From Hemicentrotus pulcherrimus (Eukaryota > Echinodermata > Echinoidea > Camarodonta > Strongylocentrotidae), in the NCBI GenBank assembly GCA_003118195.1, contig BEXV01000054.1:208843-231180 (forward strand): a DNA stretch of 22,338 bases. Reading direction: 5' to 3'. The notes below the pieces were generated by a model, which was not told where the DNA came from, searched no databases, and worked only from the letters and a program-made list of their open reading frames with translations. Below, one piece after another: positions 10,001-18,992 of the stretch. Both the position numbers and the translations under genes were made by a program. Position 1 is the stretch's first letter; each line of letters opens with the position of its first letter.

Positions 10001-13000
10001 AAACTTCATGTCGGGTGAATCCAAAAGAATCTTGGAAAGAGCCTGGTAGATGTGTTCTGCATTCAATAAAAGGCACAGCTGTCTGTCGTGGAAAGAAAAA
10101 ATCAAAACCAAAGCTGTCAATCATTTAAAGTCAAATACATTTCAATTCAAATTCAATAGCATCAAATTCAATGTACACTGCAAGCCAACACATAAACTTT
10201 CACAAATTGTTTCTTGATGGCATTTTTTATTGCAAGAACCTTTCACGAATTTTGCTGCTGTTACCGGTATTCATTCATTTCATGGCAAGAAATATCCATA
10301 AGTCCAGACCCTTCATTAAATTGACCAAATATGTTCTATGAAATGTATTTTTAGAAGTCTTTCCTTTATCATCCCCGCCTCCCCCCCAGAAAAAAGAGTG
10401 AAATGCTTTATTTGATTATTTCAACTTTCACTATTGAAATAGAAAGATTCTTTCCTTAATCCCTCACCTGGAAAAAAGTGTCTTTATTGTTACTGAAAAT
10501 ACAAAATGACACCCCAAAACCTTCAGAATTTGGTCCCCAGTCACCCAAATGTTAGTATTGTTTATTTAGCTAGCTTTATGGTACCAAGAGTATATCAAGC
10601 ATATACTTGCTATTTATTGGTTAGGCAAAATTGAAAATTACATCTCTTAACCCATTGCTTGCGGGAACTGGCTGGTCCCTGTATTGAAGCTATTGGACTG
10701 AAAGAATTGAGCAGTGAAAGGCTTAAACAATCTTTACCTGATGATAAAGGACCCTCTATCCTCCAGGAGTTGCGGATCGGTGGAGAAGAGGCTCAGGAGC
10801 TTCACCATGAAGTCTGTGAAGTACTTGTTTGTACCCGTCACTGCCCTGAAGGATGCGTTAGATGCTGACGACGGAGTGATCTGATTAGTCTCTTGCTGGT
10901 CTGCAACAAAGTCTGGACCAGCCGACGAAGATACTATCTCGGCTAGCACCTCGAGGTCACGGAGAACAACCTACAAAGAAGGCCAAAAAATTCATCCCAA
11001 TTTCTTTTTTAACAGTTAAGTTTTAGCCTTACATTTTTTAGAAAATACTAAATATGCATTTAAACATAGCCATTTTTTCAAAAGGACATAGAAAGAAAAA
11101 AAAGAGAGATTTTTAAAAAATATCAATGAACTTTAGATCATTTATCTAAAACTTTCAAATATACTCTTTCCAATTATATTGGAGCACAATTTTCAGGCAC
11201 TTTACACCGACATACATCTGATAAGCTTCTTCAACCTAAATACATTGCATCAAATGTAAGAAGTTTGTAAAAAGTAATCAAATAGCTAGATGCTCATCCT
11301 AGGATGCTAATCCTGCAAATCCAATAAGAAGACATATACGTTTTTATTCATTAGAAAATACATTGCAATATCACAAACCTCATCTGATGGATCTGAGAGA
11401 GTTTTCAAAATGACCGGGAAGAGTTGTTCAACATGATAGAATATCTGTTAAAGGAAAAGAAAATATATGTTACATAACATAACACAACACCACATGTAAG
11501 TCTTTTAGTTATGGGAAGCATTATTTTCATTCACAGTATATTTTCTTTGAAATAATATTTCTATATGTGAAAACTGGCTATGTCTAGGTGATACCTTTCA
11601 CAAACTGCTTCAAAATCTGTCTATTCTATACCAGCAAACTACCATAGTCATTTTCTTTTCTTTTTCTCTGCATAAAGAGGCACTGGCAGTGTGTACAATA
11701 CAAGGTAACATTAGTATTATTGCTTTTTTTCCTGATTAATTTCTTTTATCATGAACACACGTCTCTCTGTCTGACTTCTTGTTGTCTCTCTGTCAACAAA
11801 AAAAATGGTTTCAATTCATCATCAATAGTGATCAGTCAGTTTATGACAGGTTCAGTGACCCAATCAGAATTTTATTTTAAGTGTCTCTCCAAGTACCTTG
11901 GTCTTGAGCCATCCGTTTCAGCATTTCATATCCTGTTGCTCCACATTGTGTGATTACATCCTCTAGAGAGCCTTTCCGAGGTCTTCCCCTCTTCTTCTTT
12001 CTATGTATATTTCTATGTTTCAATTACTGGTATTAAATACTTTAGACTAACCTTCTTTGGTGTCTTGATGTGTAGATGATAGATCCATTGTAAGACCGCT
12101 ATCCTGGTCTGTATTGACTTGTGACCAAGGTACCGGGTCAAGACCTGGACTATGGGAGCCAGCTTGAGCTTTACTGGAAGAGTTATATGGGTTCTAAAGG
12201 GATGATATAATTCCACAATACAGACAGCCTGAATAACATTAAATGATGATTTATTTGGTCAAGTCCAAGGTTATTTGTCCTAAAGATCACTGACAGCATC
12301 AAGGTTTTGAGTTGTTGTATATCTGATTATTCTATCAAGTTCATATCCCTACCAGAGCTTGGATCAGATCAGATGGTAAGAAAATTGACATTTGTGATAT
12401 TATTTGTTCTTTTCTCTATATTCTTGGTAACATATGGAGGCATAAAAATAACTGAACTGCCTTGGAATTACCATTCAGCAATAGAAGAGATTGTTTTTAA
12501 GGAGACCAATCAACCAAAAATATTTTGCTCTGAATATCATGAGCTCTAACTGCGAAATATCAGCTTCAAACACTACACCTGTGAAGAGACATTGACCCAA
12601 CCACAACTACAATGTTTAACAGTAGATGGGGCCTTCCTCCCACAATGCACAGGTCAGCACATGCACAGAGACCATAAGATACTAGGGAAGACGTGAAGAC
12701 AAGGTTTCTTCCGGCTACCATAGAAAATGTACAGTAGTGTCAACTAATTCCTTGTATTACTAATCTATTGTTCAGGTTTTATGAACTCCCCATGAATTCA
12801 TGACAACTATGAAGGTAGCATCATAATCTGGGACTTAGGATTTATTGGTTCCAAAACTATAATTCCTGTCAGACATTCCAGTTCTCGACCCATTCTATAT
12901 GAAGTTAAAAGACTACTTGACACATCCCAAAGAAACCAAGTCCCACTAGGGTGCGAAAGGTTTGCATATGTTTACTGGGTATGTTTTCTTTGTATTCCTT

Positions 13001-16000
13001 GACCATTGAGATATAGAATGCCAGAGACTTCAGGAAAGACGGATATTCAATACATATTAGCAGTATTATCTTTTCAGATGAATAGATCCCTCTAGGCAGT
13101 ACTTTAATGTATGTAACCATTGTTTAACAAATGCAAATTCAATACCATCCCACTCTGTACATAGAATAGAACTCTAATTAACATGAGTCGTTGAAAGTAG
13201 AACACAATGCATTACACGTCCGGCTCTTTAGAATACCGGTACACCAAATAACAAGAAGATTTGAACACCTCTGTGATAATTCAAAATGTCAATATGCAAT
13301 TGTCAAATTGTTAACACTGCTAACAAAAAGTATCTGTAGCTATGGGATCTAAAATGAGAATGGCTACTTACAGATCAGAGTTTTCAGGAGTGTTTGAGAC
13401 TGGAGGTTGGTTCGTATCATCATCGTCACTCTGTGTTACCAGTCTCATCAAACTCTGATTCACCGATGTAGCAACTTCTTTGATGCGTGAGGTCGAAGGT
13501 CAAGGATAATATCAAATCTCTGCTTCCATTCCTGAAATCACACTCTGGTATTACAGTCAAACCTGCTTTAGTGACCATTAGTCTACAAAGACCACTTTTT
13601 TTGTTTCCCTTGGGTGGTTGCTATAGACAGGTTTGACTGTACAAACCTTATATAAAAATGTCTGTTCTTCAAGCAGGAGGGTTTACTTATGTAATCATTA
13701 AATTATTGACTGAAAGAAAGAATTTTGCAATGTCAATGAGGTTTGTTATTACAACAATAACAAAAAATCATTTATTTTAACACTATTGTAGAAAGATATG
13801 GGCCAATAGAGTGCATTACCTATAAAAAAAAATCACTAAGTTAGAAAAGAGAATCATAATTTTTTTGTTAAATACAGGACCAATGTATAATAAATATTCA
13901 GCTTATACCAACATACCTGTGTCTTTGATAAATAATTGACTTTTATCATGAAACGTCCCCCCCCCCCTCTCCCCCGCGCCCCCTTCTCACATCTCCATGA
14001 CTTTCAAAAAGGATATTCTTTCTTTTTTGGTCTTCATAGGCAAGACAAGGCAGTGCGGCACTAAGCAACGCTGACATGAAATGAAGCAAGGACCTTCCGG
14101 CTAGGTTCAAGAATTCCCTGATCCACGTCATCGCTGTAAGCTGTATCAATTCAACTGAAAAAAAGAGAAATAGCAAGCATTTAATGCATTCAATATAACA
14201 AATATTTATATGAAATACGTTTTGGAGCACAAGGATTAAACTGCACATATTTCACAATATCTCAAATACAATAATAGCACATACTGGAAGGATACAATTG
14301 AACAAAGATAGGTGGTTTCATGAGATGATTACACTACTGTGTTTTTTGTTGTTGTTGTTTGTTTTTTTTTTTTTGGGGGGGGGTATTATTTTAGCAAAAT
14401 ACCTTCAATACTGACAGACAGCTATATTGAATGAGGTTTAGCAGCACCATACTTCATAATAGCGCATATCACATTATGATGTAAAATCTCTAGGCGTTTC
14501 TAAAGGACTCTGAATATCTTGATTCCCTTGCTTTGGCTTCTTGGCTTATTCTGTAAGCTCACACGTGCAGCATTCTATGATTGTATTTGTATCATCGGTC
14601 AAGCCCATCACACTTTCACAGAATCATTGGAAGAGTAGTCTTCCCATACAGGTTTGAATATCTAACAAGTCCACGGTAATGAAAAATGGCTGCCATTACG
14701 TTTTTCTTACCTTATCTATGTTACTTTTGAATTTTTGCTTTTTCTTCTACCGGTAATTTCATTCAACGGGTTATAGTCTTCTCTTAATCAGAACACTGTG
14801 CGCTTAGAAACATCAGTATTAAGCGCCTAATAACTGTTATGTATTTTATTTATTAACTTCTAATCATAAACAAATTATAATTTCAATGTACACAATTCAC
14901 CCCATATCTTTGATTTGCCTTGTTATTCCAAAGTATTAATGTTTCACTGCTTGAAAGGAACTTACCTTGGGATGTTGTATGTGTGGTTAGGATGTTCACC
15001 ATGTTTGGAAAGTCTGCACTGCTTGGATTCTTGCGGATGCCTTTCAGAAACTCATCTAGACAAAACTCACACCTGTTCAAATATAATGAAGTATGCATAG
15101 TTTGAAAAGACTATTATCAGTTCCCATCGGATGATGGAATTTCATCATGCATTGCGATAGGAAAATCTATTACCGGTATATGGGTTGTTCTGTGAATGTC
15201 GGAAGGGACATTAAGAAATATTTCCTAGTATTTCAAGGCAAGGAATCAGCAGTAAATTTTGACTTTGTGCTGATAGTAAAGTATTAAGTAGGGGCCGTAT
15301 GATGATATGACAACCAAAGGTATATTTCTCTTCTCAGCAAAATAGAGCTCAAATTATCATATGACGTACAGAACATATACAATTTTGACTATCTTGTAAT
15401 TCTGTGTGTAGCATCAAAAGATTTTACTGGAAATTCTAGGTATTAAGCCCGTCTGAACTATTTTAGCCAGGGAGGATTAGACCTCCCTGTAAGGTCACTG
15501 ACAGGTGGTTTTCTCATCAAATCAGCTCTCAATTTACATACAGTTGTAAGAAAAAGGGGATCATGGGGGACCAACGGGCACCGATTGGGCATTGTTTGCT
15601 CTGTAGAGGGCGCAAGTAGCTAAAAGTAGTGCAGTAGGGCTTTAAAGAAGATTTTAAAACATCTTTCATGATAAAAATGTAATTTAAAACAAGAAAACAT
15701 GTACATTGCACAAGATTGACATCTTCAGGATGATATGTCGTAAAGGACATCCCTGGGCCTGGACGTGTCCATATTACAGACCTCACACGATCAAAATGAT
15801 AGTGTCTTCTAACAACACAATCTAACAAAACAACATTGGAACAAGAGCTTTGAATCTTTCATATATATTATAAATTGGTGATATGTATTGAAATATGAAA
15901 TATGAAATATGTCATACAGGACAACTTAAATGCATTCATACAGCTAAGCATGTGTCTGCTGATGTAACGGTACAAAGACTTTGAGACCTCATTCAGTTTT

Positions 16001-18992
16001 CATCGACTGACAAATAGGAAATTCCCTTTGTATCAATGTTTATTTGCTCTTTAAGGAGGAAATGAAGAAATAATAATTACATTTTTCTGACTTCCTTGTT
16101 TTGATCGCTGAGAATATGGAAGAGGCCATCCAAGATCTCTGGTAGATAGACGAGCATGTTGATGTCTGGCACAGAGTCCAACGTCGTAACCTGAAAATAT
16201 AATAGAATCTTTCAATGACAGGAAACGTGACTCAAACAGGTCACCTCTTAAAGTGAAAGTAATTTGTGTTCCCAAATGTTCTCTGTTATTACTTTCATTC
16301 ATCAGTATCAGACTATTTTGAAGACCTTTGTAATTCTGTCCCATTTTATCCACCATATTAAAAAAATTCTTCTTTTTGCTCTTTTTTACCCCTTCACTCG
16401 CTCACTATGACTCTCTCTCTCTCTCTCTCTCTCTATTTTCTCTCTCGGTCTGCCTCTGTCTCTGTCTGTCTGTCTTCCTCTCTCTGTCTTCCTCTCTCTC
16501 TCTCTATCTATATATGTCTCTCAATCCTCTCTATTCTTCTGTCATCGTCAAATTATACGTCTCTTTTTTAACTACCCCCCCCCCTTCCCCTTCATGATAC
16601 AAAAAGTTGTGGCTAAAATATTTTTGTGTCAAATAAACTAAATAGCAAAATAAACATAGGATGATTTAAATAGGCTTCTGGGACCTGATCTTGGTCTAAG
16701 ATCTATAAATATTTAGGAGTACAAAACATATTGTCTGTTTTGAGCAAGAAGCGCGATAACTGTGTAAAATTAACCAAGTAAACGCCCTTCTGGCTCCAAA
16801 CACATGACATGGTAAACAATACCTACCCATGAGAGAATGAACTGACCCACAAAGGAATTTTGAGTGTAGATTCTCTCTCGCAGTAAGTTGATAAATGCAT
16901 TCAGATCAAAGTTTGGGCTACCAGTCACAATGTCCTGCCAAGAAATATAAACAGAATGCACTCGTGTTTTCATCATAAATGCTAGTAAATATATGAACAG
17001 TTATTGAAAAACAAAAACGGGCAATAATAATTATTCTTGACAGCCAAACGACGGGAGGACTCACATCAGTTACTTAATTAATTCAGATGACAATATTACA
17101 TATATTTTTCAAGAATGTATCATGTATTAACATAATCTAATGCAAAAATAGAGCAAGGTACACCGTTTTCAATAAAATAACAAAAATTAATAATTCCTTT
17201 AATATCAAGTGTCAGGTGGACTTACAATGACTTCATTTAGTTGAGAAAAGAAAAAATTATGCCTGAATTATGTTTATTCAAGGTACTAAAATCAATCAAA
17301 TATACAAAAGAAAATTACAAGACTATTGAAGAAGAAAAAAAGATCATGGAAAAATGTGGATTATTAAAATAGAATCTCTCGAATTCTGATGAGGCAATAA
17401 TGCTTTCAACTTTCAACCACATCAGATGGTTAACATGCTCAGTGGAAGCACCAATGGATGGAATGAATCTCCTGCAATGTCCCACACACTGCATCAAAAC
17501 TGATATTTCCACATGTTTCTAAACTATATGATACATTTGAAATAAATGCATGACATTCGGTACCTTCAAGAGTCTATCCAACAGCTCTGAACCATTCTTA
17601 ACATTTATGTCTGGATCTGCTGCAAGCTGTTCACAAGATACAAAATGAAGAAAACAGGTTGTCAAGTTCATGTACACATGAAGATCATAATCATTCAGAA
17701 AAACATAGTCATCTTGTTGACAGTTTTAAAAAGTGAATAGTTGTAATCCTCCTTAAAATGACAATAGATCTGAAAATAATCAATGGACATGAGAATAACA
17801 ACATAAATGATAACAAAGTTTGTGAGAGTTTAAGACAAGGATTCAAATTAAATTCCACATCTCACTTGATTATTATTTCACTTACGTATCAATATTCATA
17901 CAGTTTTATAATTTATATGTAAAAGAATATACAACAGTTTGCCTAATGAAAAAACAACAAACAAATGAACACAAATGGTGTGGAATTAGCTGTGGCAAAC
18001 TCCAAAAGAGCTGCGAACAAAAAACAAAAAAATAATGATACTACCGGTAATAATGATATTATCATGCATAAAAATCACTGCAAACTGAAAGTATACAAAA
18101 CATAAGAGGGAAAAAAGCTATCATGAATATTTTTCTTACACTGTTGTATAGTAAAAATAAGTTTACAGTTGAAAAGCTCACCACAAAGAGGACATTGAAG
18201 ACATCGTTGAAATGCTTGAGGATTGCATTCCTGGTGACTTTGGCTATGTTGTAGAGTGCCTCACAAGCCAAGTAGCGAGTCCTACTATCTGGATCCTTGA
18301 AACATGGAAGGACAGGTCTGATCAGTTCAGATACATATCCTGAAGACTCCTGCCCAGAACAAATTGGAAATTATAAGGTTGATTGATAAAAATAAAGAGG
18401 ATTAAAATATACTCATTGATGTAAGAAAATTGATGAAAAGTATTTCAGGAATGATAAATAGCAAAACAGAATTGATGAATTATTGTTTTGTAATTTCCAG
18501 TGTCTATCTGTATACTCAATGAATGAAATTCTTTCAGGTCAAAATTTACAATAAAGGTAATCGCAATAAGTCTTATCAGCTTGTAACTAGACAAATACTA
18601 AAGTAGCAAGAAATGTATACACTCTCTATTTCACAGAATAAATACATTTATGATTTTGTTTTTCTTGTTTCTATAGAGGAATAACTCTCTTTCCCTTCAT
18701 CCAAAGAAAAACAACAATTCTGTGTGCACTCCAAGGAGTCATGCACACACTGGCGGCAGTGGCATTGTTAGAATTGTTAGTTCTATTGGTCAACTAAAGC
18801 CTATAAAAAGTTAAAGTAATTGAGATTGAAAAGATTTTAACCTTTCCAAGTCCAGTGGCCGTTGCAGCAAGACCGATAAGGCCACCTCTCTTGAGGCTTG
18901 TGTTTGGCGATAGGGCAAAATCAGACCCCAGGACAGCTGTCAGTTTGTAGATCTGATCTTTGTCTCCTTTTGCTGCTAGATCACGAACAAGC
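6928..18992 (-). CDS. VAC14: VAC14, scaffold of the PIKfyve/FIG4 PI(3,5)P2 complex (5'-partial, 16 exons)
   Basis: This spliced gene encodes the HEAT-repeat scaffold that binds the PIKfyve lipid kinase and the FIG4 phosphatase on endosome and lysosome membranes and so controls PI(3,5)P2 levels (known for the family). Joined exons: 18842-18992, 18182-18349, 17564-17626, 16827-16934, 16081-16190, 14966-15072, 14017-14154, 13372-13486, 12052-12193, 11379-11444, 10738-10970, 9908-10082, 9268-9386, 8885-8964, 8268-8475 and 6928-7066. They total 2122 nt (about 706 residues plus stop), against 782 in human VAC14. Near-identical blocks to the human protein run in order along the whole length, for example [64 protein letters not shown] and [11 protein letters not shown]. 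The N-terminal part matches the Fab1-binding region and the part from about v12 onward the FIG4-binding region. Thirteen introns are GT-AG with ordinary donors; two look U12-type. The first exon is not found, and the acidic linker after v8 is shorter than in human. Confidence 0.96.
7061..7410. repeat. Tandem duplication, about 170-bp unit, two copies plus a stub
   Basis: 7061-7230 and 7231-7400 are diverged copies in the same direction. Shared landmarks are TACTGTACAG (7065 and 7235), CAATGTTATCATTATGCCT and GATCAAAATGATACTAACCA, all offset by about 170 bp or slightly less. A third TTATTGTAC stub follows near 7400. The unit begins inside the first bases of terminal exon v16, so it has copied that exon's splice acceptor into the intron. 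Confidence 0.85.
7411..8236. other. Intron v15/v16 interior with C-rich repeat
   Basis: An (AC)n run is at 7772-7785. From about 7875 to 8236 the plus strand carries repeated C-runs (ACCCCCCTAAAT and similar), with TGTCGCACGAAAAGTACCCC near 8165. It resembles a dispersed, non-coding repeat rather than a gene. I could not define its ends. Confidence 0.4.
8237..8249. repeat. G13 homopolymer beside the v15 donor
   Basis: Thirteen G on the plus strand (C13 in the transcript) start about 18 nt inside the intron after the v15 donor. Confidence 0.95.
8268..8475 (-). CDS. VAC14: VAC14 visible exon v15
   Basis: This exon encodes [39 protein letters not shown] and [11 protein letters not shown], conserved with human VAC14 ([18 protein letters not shown]). 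A basic and Pro/Gly-rich tail follows ([11 protein letters not shown]). It is more GC-rich than its surroundings. The acceptor is TCTAACAG and the donor CCAAG|GTAAGT, phase 2. Confidence 0.97.
8885..8964 (-). CDS. VAC14: VAC14 visible exon v14
   Basis: The first T completes Phe, then [20 protein letters not shown] and ESPIFT, nearly identical to human [20 protein letters not shown]. The acceptor is TTTCACAG. The donor is ACAT|GTAAGT, leaving the first base of a Tyr codon (phase 1). Confidence 0.97.
8965..9267 (-). other. VAC14: Putative U12-type GT-AG intron of VAC14
   Basis: The intron begins GTATCCTTAG at 9267 (8 of 9 consensus bases) and contains TTTTTCCTTAAC close to its end (minus-strand complement of 8984-8995). 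That includes an exact TTCCTTAAC branch consensus. About 20 nt separate the branch A from the TTTCACAG acceptor, at the long end for this class. The phase-2 splice restores a Phe codon in IYQFGDLEV, matching human QKFGDLEV. Confidence 0.85.
9268..9386 (-). CDS. VAC14: VAC14 visible exon v13 (ends at a U12-type GT donor)
   Basis: This exon encodes [20 protein letters not shown] and [16 protein letters not shown], against human [20 protein letters not shown]. The acceptor is CGCTCAG. The exon ends with TT of a Phe codon, and the intron begins GTATCCTTAG, matching eight of nine bases of the minor-class donor RTATCCTTT. Confidence 0.96.
9908..10082 (-). CDS. VAC14: VAC14 visible exon v12, start of FIG4-binding region
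   Basis: This exon encodes [40 protein letters not shown] and [15 protein letters not shown]. It is highly conserved with human VAC14 at the beginning of the C-terminal FIG4-binding region. The acceptor is CGACAG and the donor GAG|GTGATA, phase 0. Confidence 0.97.
10738..10970 (-). CDS. VAC14: VAC14 visible exon v11
   Basis: This exon encodes [18 protein letters not shown], a variable Ser/Thr-rich linker, then [18 protein letters not shown] and [10 protein letters not shown]. Human VAC14 has [17 protein letters not shown] and LLEVRGPFIIR. The acceptor is TTTGTAG. The donor is ATCAG|GTAAAG, splitting an Arg codon (phase 2). Confidence 0.97.
11379..11444 (-). CDS. VAC14: VAC14 visible exon v10
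   Basis: This is a 66-nt exon of 22 codons, [20 protein letters not shown] then DE. It matches human MFRHTDSLFPILLQTLSDES and is too short to be seen as an ORF. The acceptor is TTAACAG and the donor GAG|GTTTGT; both ends are phase 0. Confidence 0.95.
12052..12193 (-). CDS. VAC14: VAC14 visible exon v9
   Basis: This exon encodes [18 protein letters not shown], then [19 protein letters not shown]. The second part is among the clearest matches to human VAC14 (TRIAVLKWLYHLYIKTPRK). The acceptor is CCTTTAG and the donor AAG|GTTAGT. The first base completes a Leu codon from v8. Confidence 0.97.
12194..13371. other. Intron v8/v9, no further feature
   Basis: I see no additional exon or mobile element in this 1178-nt intron. 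Human VAC14 has a longer acidic linker at this point, so an unrecognised in-frame exon here cannot be excluded. Confidence 0.45.
13372..13486 (-). CDS. VAC14: VAC14 visible exon v8 (starts at an AC acceptor)
   Basis: The first two bases, GC, complete a Ser codon started in v7. The exon then reads [18 protein letters not shown] followed by an acidic, low-complexity stretch (DDDDTNQPP). Human VAC14 has SIKEVANVCNQSLMKLVTPE here. No AG acceptor fits: the only in-frame upstream sequence hits a TGA, and the intron ends CTCAC. The donor is CT|GTAAGT, phase 2. Confidence 0.93.
13487..14016 (-). other. VAC14: Putative U12-type AT-AC intron of VAC14
   Basis: On the minus strand the intron begins ATATCCTTTTT (14016 downward), an exact match to the U12 donor ATATCCTTT. 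It ends CTCAC at 13487. The branch-site motif TCCTTGAC occupies 13506-13499 and differs from TCCTTAAC by one base. Its A at 13500 is 13 nt from the intron end, within the usual U12 distance. There is no polypyrimidine tract and AG. The splice gives RKSIKEVA, matching human VAC14. The intron also carries a small TIR element at 13552-13641. Confidence 0.9.
13552..13641. mobile_element. Short TIR element (MITE) inside the AT-AC intron
   Basis: TACAGTCAAACCTG (13552-13565) and CAGGTTTGACTGTA (13628-13641) are perfect 14-bp inverted repeats. The outer TA can be read as the target duplication, giving an 86-bp CAGTCAAACCTG-ended element of Tc1/mariner type. There is no coding capacity. It lies about 45 nt from the minor-class branch site. 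Confidence 0.85.
14017..14154 (-). CDS. VAC14: VAC14 visible exon v7 (ends at an AT-AC donor)
   Basis: This exon encodes [20 protein letters not shown] and [15 protein letters not shown], conserved with human DLIQLTAMCWMREF and LPCLAYDDRKK. The acceptor is TTTCAG|TT. The reading frame must leave the exon after AAG A, because following it further loses the family sequence. At that point the intron begins ATATCCTTTTT, an exact minor-class AT donor. The exon ends with the first base of a Ser codon (phase 1). Confidence 0.95.
14362..14383. repeat. T13-G9 homopolymer junction
   Basis: Thirteen T directly followed by nine G, preceded by a (GTT)n run (14347-14360), within intron v6/v7. Confidence 0.9.
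14966..15072 (-). CDS. VAC14: VAC14 visible exon v6
   Basis: The first base completes the Met codon split with v5. The exon then encodes [20 protein letters not shown] and [13 protein letters not shown], conserved with human KMCEVVLGEFLKEIKKNPSS. The donor CAAG|GTAAGT is a strong U2-type site, ending in phase 1. Confidence 0.96.
15443..15645. mobile_element. TTAA-flanked MITE-like element, copy 2 (inverted)
   Basis: TTAA at 15443-15446 and 15642-15645 flank sequence that, reverse complemented, matches copy 1 at 6506-6692. Shared stretches include GGTCACTGACA, CAGCTCTCAATT and GGATCATGGGG. It has an extra short insertion near 15570. It lies in intron v5/v6 and has no ORF of its own. Confidence 0.75.
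15885..15914. repeat. Short tandem repeat (GAAATAT)n
   Basis: Three to four copies of GAAATAT in tandem, in intron v5/v6. Confidence 0.7.
16081..16190 (-). CDS. VAC14: VAC14 visible exon v5
   Basis: This exon encodes [19 protein letters not shown] and the following [15 protein letters not shown] segment, matching human VAC14. The acceptor is TTTCAG. The donor is AAAAAT|GTAATT, leaving AT of a Met codon whose G starts v6 (phase 2). Confidence 0.96.
16411..16515. repeat. (CT)12 microsatellite and pyrimidine tract
   Basis: (CT)12 at 16411-16434 runs into an imperfect CT/GTCT tract to about 16515. The plus-strand frame across it is a composition artefact rich in Ser/Leu. It lies in intron v4/v5. 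Confidence 0.92.
16827..16934 (-). CDS. VAC14: VAC14 visible exon v4
   Basis: This exon encodes 36 residues with [21 protein letters not shown] and QFILSW, conserved against the human DIVTES...LLRERIYSNN...QFIISW stretch. The acceptor is GCAG, the donor TGG|GTAGGT, and both ends are phase 0. Confidence 0.96.
17564..17626 (-). CDS. VAC14: VAC14 visible exon v3
   Basis: This is a 63-nt exon of 21 codons, [12 protein letters not shown] then SELLDRLLK, almost identical to human VAC14. The acceptor is TGAACAG and the donor AAG|GTACCG. It is too short to stand out as an ORF and was placed by homology and phase. Confidence 0.95.
18182..18349 (-). CDS. VAC14: VAC14 visible exon v2
   Basis: This exon encodes 56 residues of HEAT-repeat protein, with [15 protein letters not shown] followed by [13 protein letters not shown], closely matching human VAC14. 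The acceptor is CTGGGCAG and the donor GTG|GTGAGC; both boundaries are phase 0. The frame continues directly from v1. Confidence 0.97.
18842..18992 (-). CDS. VAC14: VAC14 visible exon v1
   Basis: This exon encodes 50 residues starting LVRDLAAKG and ending ATGLGK, including [10 protein letters not shown], the best conserved part of the N-terminal Fab1/PIKfyve-binding region. The acceptor TAATTAG lies just upstream, and the first base completes a codon begun in an unseen exon (Lys if it matches human). The donor is AAG|GTTAAA, phase 0. Confidence 0.95.

Noticed and set aside
12600..12760. Extra VAC14 exon in the v8/v9 intron
   Set aside because: No minus-strand frame with suitable splice sites and family resemblance was seen.
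13486..13530. Frameshift or premature stop making VAC14 a pseudogene
   Set aside because: The TGA upstream of IKEVA is intronic once the AC acceptor is used. All other exons are intact and in phase.
13946..14248. VAC14 exon v7 frame running on through [15 protein letters not shown], with a possible GT donor at GAT|GTGAGA
   Set aside because: It gives no match to the conserved IKEVA segment in any phase. The AT-AC junction gives an exact family match with all minor-class signals.
16376..16597. Plus-strand Ser/Leu-rich ORF
   Set aside because: It is the translation of a CT microsatellite.
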